Made by a program: the position numbers and the translations under genes. Shown piece after piece: positions 51,721-54,098 of a DNA stretch of 54,098 nucleotides. The notes under the pieces were generated by a model. The model was given only the letters and a program-made list of their open reading frames with translations. It searched no databases and was not told the origin of the DNA. Every line of letters starts with the position of its first letter. Positions within the stretch are counted from its first letter, which is position 1. Source of the stretch: ZLKRG46 sp032117915 (lineage in GTDB: Bacteria > Bacteroidota > Ignavibacteria > Kapaibacteriales > Kapaibacteriaceae); NCBI GenBank assembly GCA_032117915.1, contig JAULYI010000259.1, positions 1-54,098 of the forward strand, written 5' to 3'.

Positions 51721-53280
51721 TTACCGACGGATAACCATTGGCATGTGCAGGGTTCGTCCGGCGCACCGCAGTTGCAAGACATAGCTGCCTGATGGTACCG
51801 AGGCCGTGTTGACGATCGCACCGGATGCCACTACGTTAGCGGGTAGCTTCGCCGACGTCACAACGTCACCTTGCACGGATACAACTGACATGTCAACATC
51901 GCCGTTGACCGATGGCCAGCGAAGGGTTACCTGATCGGCGGCAGGTTGCGGCGTTAGCATCGCATCTGTCTTCCACTGCGACGATTCCTCTTGGACACTC
52001 GACGTCGCAGGTGGTGTCAGCTTAATGATGACGTGCTTCAGATCATCACTCGTGATGAACACCGATCCGTCTGCTGCGATTTCCAGTCCGACGGGACGTG
52101 CCCAGCGTTCCTTCTTCACGGAGTCCGTCAGAAAGCCCGTACAGAAGTCATGCACGGCATTGGCTACGGTATCACCGTCGTCATCAAACTCGAGGAAGAC
52201 AACCTTGGAGCCCGATGCAGGTGTCCGGTTCCAAGACCCGCGAAGTACCATCAATGCCCCATTACGCCAGCGCTGAGGCATGGTAGTGGGCGTAAACCGT
52301 AACTGCATGGGAGCGCTGTGTGCCGTTACCAGTGCCGCCGGCGGACGCATGGAGCGTAGCAGTGCACTGTCCGCTGGTGTGATGGGCAACAGATCTTTGT
52401 AGTCGTTGAATGCAAAATCAAACAATGTCTGATGGTGGTGAGCAAACGGATAGCCATAGAAGCCGCCGTCTCGAACAAGGTCAACCCACTCACCGGGGAT
52501 GTTATTCCCGTGATTGTCGCTACCGTTGTTATTGGCCCACAGACGACCGGTGCGCGGATGGATGGTTAGCCCAACGGCATTGCGGACACCCGACGCGTAC
52601 ACGCGACGACCGGTACCATCAAGATTGTGCTCTTCGATCAATGCACGTGTCGGCTCACGGTCTGCATTACCCAGTGATCCGAGCGTCACGTAGAGCTTGC
52701 GTTTGACCGTGTCGATGGCTAGACTCCTCGTGCTATGTCCCCCATTCTGTCCTGGTAGCTTCTGCCTGTCAAACAGAAGTACTCTGCTTTCGTAGGTACC
52801 ATCCTTATTCAGGTCTTGAAGCTTTTCGATGCCGGCCTTGTGCGATGCATACATCGTATCGCCCCAGAACTCAACATTGTTAAGATCCGTGAACCCAGTT
52901 GCCACGGTTCGCACTGCGTCGGCAACACCATCCTTGTCTATATCAGGAAAGGCAAGTATGCTATTACCGCCCATGTTCGCTCCATACAGCACACTGTCCG
53001 GACCGAACGTTAGGAAACGCAGCTTTCGCAGTGGTGTACCGGCGGCAAAAACGTTTGCGGTCCACCCAGCCGGAATATTGATGCGATGTGCGACCGGACT
53101 GATATTCTCTGAGCTCCACTGCGGCGGAACCATGATGGACACGGGTACGAGACCGTCAGTAACCATTGGTGTCCATGGTGCAGTACCGGGCGAAGGTTCC
53201 TGCGCATCCATGGTCATGGCTGCGCTAGCCACAACCAGGCATAAGCTCATCGTACGAAACGAGACAACAAAACGGTTCAT
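51721..53280 (-). CDS. Secreted glucose/sorbosone dehydrogenase-like beta-propeller with T9SS sorting domain
   Basis: A 519-residue secreted protein. Residues 1-26 form a signal peptide ending at MDAQ. Residues 65-435 form a beta-propeller of the glucose/L-sorbosone dehydrogenase (PQQ-dependent) group, with RFLTFGPDSVLYGANMGGN, GFTDLNNVEFWGDTMY, PGQNGGHSTRSLAID, YASGVRNAVGLTIHPRTG, LWANNNGSDNHGNNIPGEW and ERWARPVGLEIAADGSVFIT. Residues 445-519 form a T9SS type A sorting domain (LTPQPAADQVTLRW to LHMPMVIRR). It probably sits on the cell surface and oxidises a sugar or has a related binding role. The ATG at 53280 starts the signal peptide. A strong hairpin at 53320 separates it from the upstream gene. 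Confidence 0.85.
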   Translation of the reverse strand: MNRFVVSFRTMSLCLVVASAAMTMDAQEPSPGTAPWTPMVTDGLVPVSIMVPPQWSSENISPVAHRINIPAGWTANVFAAGTPLRKLRFLTFGPDSVLYGANMGGNSILAFPDIDKDGVADAVRTVATGFTDLNNVEFWGDTMYASHKAGIEKLQDLNKDGTYESRVLLFDRQKLPGQNGGHSTRSLAIDTVKRKLYVTLGSLGNADREPTRALIEEHNLDGTGRRVYASGVRNAVGLTIHPRTGRLWANNNGSDNHGNNIPGEWVDLVRDGGFYGYPFAHHHQTLFDFAFNDYKDLLPITPADSALLRSMRPPAALVTAHSAPMQLRFTPTTMPQRWRNGALMVLRGSWNRTPASGSKVVFLEFDDDGDTVANAVHDFCTGFLTDSVKKERWARPVGLEIAADGSVFITSDDLKHVIIKLTPPATSSVQEESSQWKTDAMLTPQPAADQVTLRWPSVNGDVDMSVVSVQGDVVTSAKLPANVVASGAIVNTASVPSGSYVLQLRCAGRTLHMPMVIRR

Positions 53281-53319
53281 CGGTTGTTCCAGGGTGGTGA
53301 GGAGCCCAACATAACGCAA

Positions 53320-53355
53320 CAACGCCCCCTTCCGCAAGTGCGGAAGGGGGCGTTG
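53320..53355 (-). terminator. Strong hairpin terminator between two T9SS genes
   Basis: A perfect 16-base stem: 53320-53335 (CAACGCCCCCTTCCGC) pairs with 53340-53355 around AAGT. On the minus strand it begins 21 bases after the stop of the gene at 53377 and is followed by TTGCGTT, a weak T-rich tail. It likely ends that transcript before the next gene starts. Confidence 0.7.
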
Positions 53356-53376
53356 TGAGTTTCTACGGGATGATGC

Positions 53377-54098
53377 TTAGCGAACGATGGTCATCGGCAT
53401 CGGCTCGCTGACATACGGACCCGACACTACGGTGTAGTAGTACGTTCCGGCAGGCAGGATCGATGCATCAACCGACAGCTCATAATCACCAGCCGCAAGG
53501 CTTTCATCAACCAGGTTCATGACCAGTTCACCCATCGTGTTGTACAGGGCGATGGTCGTTTGACCAGGCAGACCCACAGAGTAGTTGATCACCGTTGTGG
53601 ACGAAACCGGGTTCGGAGCGGCCGGACGGACAGCAAAGCGCTTTCCGCTGAGACCGACGAGACGCAGGTTACGAGCGCACTGAGGATCTACAACGATCAG
53701 ACCCGGCTCGGGGTTGAACTGTGCATAGTTCTTGTCGTCACCCGAGTTGTCAAGGTCAACCCAGTAGAGTTGCGTCGTGACTTCGCTGTTGAACGGCTTG
53801 GAAACATCCAGACCACGAGCGAGGAAGGCATCGAACGTCAGCCCGAACATTGCATTACCGTTGTTACGCAGCGGCGACTTCGTGCCACGCATGTCGGCAA
53901 AGTCAATCTCAACCATGTTCGGAACCGGCTTCGACCAACGAACAACCGACCATCCGTCGAGCTGCATGCCCGCGACAAGGATGTCTTCGCCGTTTGCACC
54001 GATACGCGGACGAACCAGCGTGCTGTCATAGCTCACACGGATACGGAACTCCGTAAGATCCGAGGCATCAACAGCCTGGGGCAGGTCCTTGATCTCAA
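53377..54098 (-). CDS. Surface protein with T9SS sorting domain, 5' end outside window
   Basis: Partial: the reading frame stays open to the window edge, so only the last ~239 residues are seen. The visible N-terminal part (LTEFRIRVSYDSTLVRPRIG, then EIDFADMRG and AMFGLTFDAFLARG) looks like an extracellular cohesin-like or Ig-like beta domain of the kind found in large T9SS cargo proteins. A short linker with one cysteine (VDPQCARNLRL) leads to the C-terminal sorting domain with PAAPNPVSSTTVINYS, GQTTIALYNTMGELV and PAGTYYYTVVSG. It should be secreted through the outer membrane and attached to the surface. A GTG at 54036 is in frame but gives an incomplete domain, so it is not the true start. 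Confidence 0.85.
   Translation of the reverse strand, partial: EIKDLPQAVDASDLTEFRIRVSYDSTLVRPRIGANGEDILVAGMQLDGWSVVRWSKPVPNMVEIDFADMRGTKSPLRNNGNAMFGLTFDAFLARGLDVSKPFNSEVTTQLYWVDLDNSGDDKNYAQFNPEPGLIVVDPQCARNLRLVGLSGKRFAVRPAAPNPVSSTTVINYSVGLPGQTTIALYNTMGELVMNLVDESLAAGDYELSVDASILPAGTYYYTVVSGPYVSEPMPMTIVR

Noticed and set aside
1..54098. CRISPR arrays, insertion sequences, rRNA and tRNA genes
   Set aside because: Reading both strands I found no regularly spaced repeats, no transposase and no tRNA or rRNA signature. A tRNA scan would be needed to exclude an unusual tRNA.

Overview
This window looks like chromosomal DNA from a Gram-negative member of the Bacteroidota/FCB assemblage. The evidence is three secreted or surface proteins with C-terminal type IX secretion (T9SS) sorting domains, an Oar-like TonB-dependent receptor, FISUMP-domain lipoproteins, a DUF4397-like lipoprotein, a Bacteroidota-style Kdo transferase, and promoter boxes resembling the Bacteroidota TAnnTTTG element. 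A deep lineage such as Kapabacteria or Ignavibacteria is my inference and is not shown by the sequence. I see no rRNA, tRNA, CRISPR array, insertion sequence or prophage. Genes are tightly packed with many ATGA/GTGA overlaps. The first ~450 bases are the only long stretch without a gene.

Layout. 512-2261 (+): two tandem FISUMP lipoproteins and a DUF2164 protein. 2287-5087 (-): a beta-CASP metallo-beta-lactamase RNase translationally coupled to aspartate ammonia-lyase. 5148-6917 (+): an MsbA/LmrA-like ABC exporter. 6930-21501 (-): an eleven-gene, nearly gapless run encoding extracellular or surface polysaccharide synthesis (RfbB, UDP-sugar dehydrogenase, WecB, SLBB export protein, GT2, flippase, WcaJ-like initiating transferase, DPM1-like GT2, GT2 fused to a gutted WcaJ-like module). 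It ends in accA and a pseudouridine-synthase-like protein that lacks the catalytic aspartate. 21621-23129 (-): a NagZ-like GH3 enzyme. 23228-25637 (+): an ECF sigma factor, an anti-sigma-like protein with a predicted beta-barrel C-terminus, and a lipoprotein, behind an ECF-type promoter. 25649-28942: hot-dog thioesterase, threonine aldolase and a divergent acyl-CoA synthetase. 28946-32482: polyprenol kinase-like SEC59 protein head-to-head with ispE-glgA. 32493-35352 (-): GAF/PP2C phosphatase overlapping a TrmA-family methyltransferase. 35433-41231 (+): TonB receptor, lipoprotein and T9SS-secreted EEP nuclease, closed by a strong terminator. 41398-48061: rsmE (-), then two crotonases, pgpH (c-di-AMP phosphodiesterase), xerC/D and namZ (+). 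48065-51716: NAGPA-domain protein (-), then a crotonase and waaA (+). 51721-54098 (-): two T9SS-sorted surface proteins, the last one running off the window.

How it fits together. Much of the window concerns the cell envelope: polysaccharide assembly and export, lipid-carrier supply (IspE, SEC59-like, DPM1-like), Kdo-lipid A, peptidoglycan turnover (GH3, NamZ, PgpH signalling) and envelope stress sensing (ECF/anti-sigma). The observations I would check first are: the anti-sigma-like protein that may bridge both membranes; a recurring TAnnTT(T/C)G box 3-7 bases before the ATG of several first genes, suggesting leaderless mRNAs; the GT2 fusion whose phosphosugar-transferase domain lost its catalytic core; and the pseudouridine-synthase homologue with a destroyed active site.
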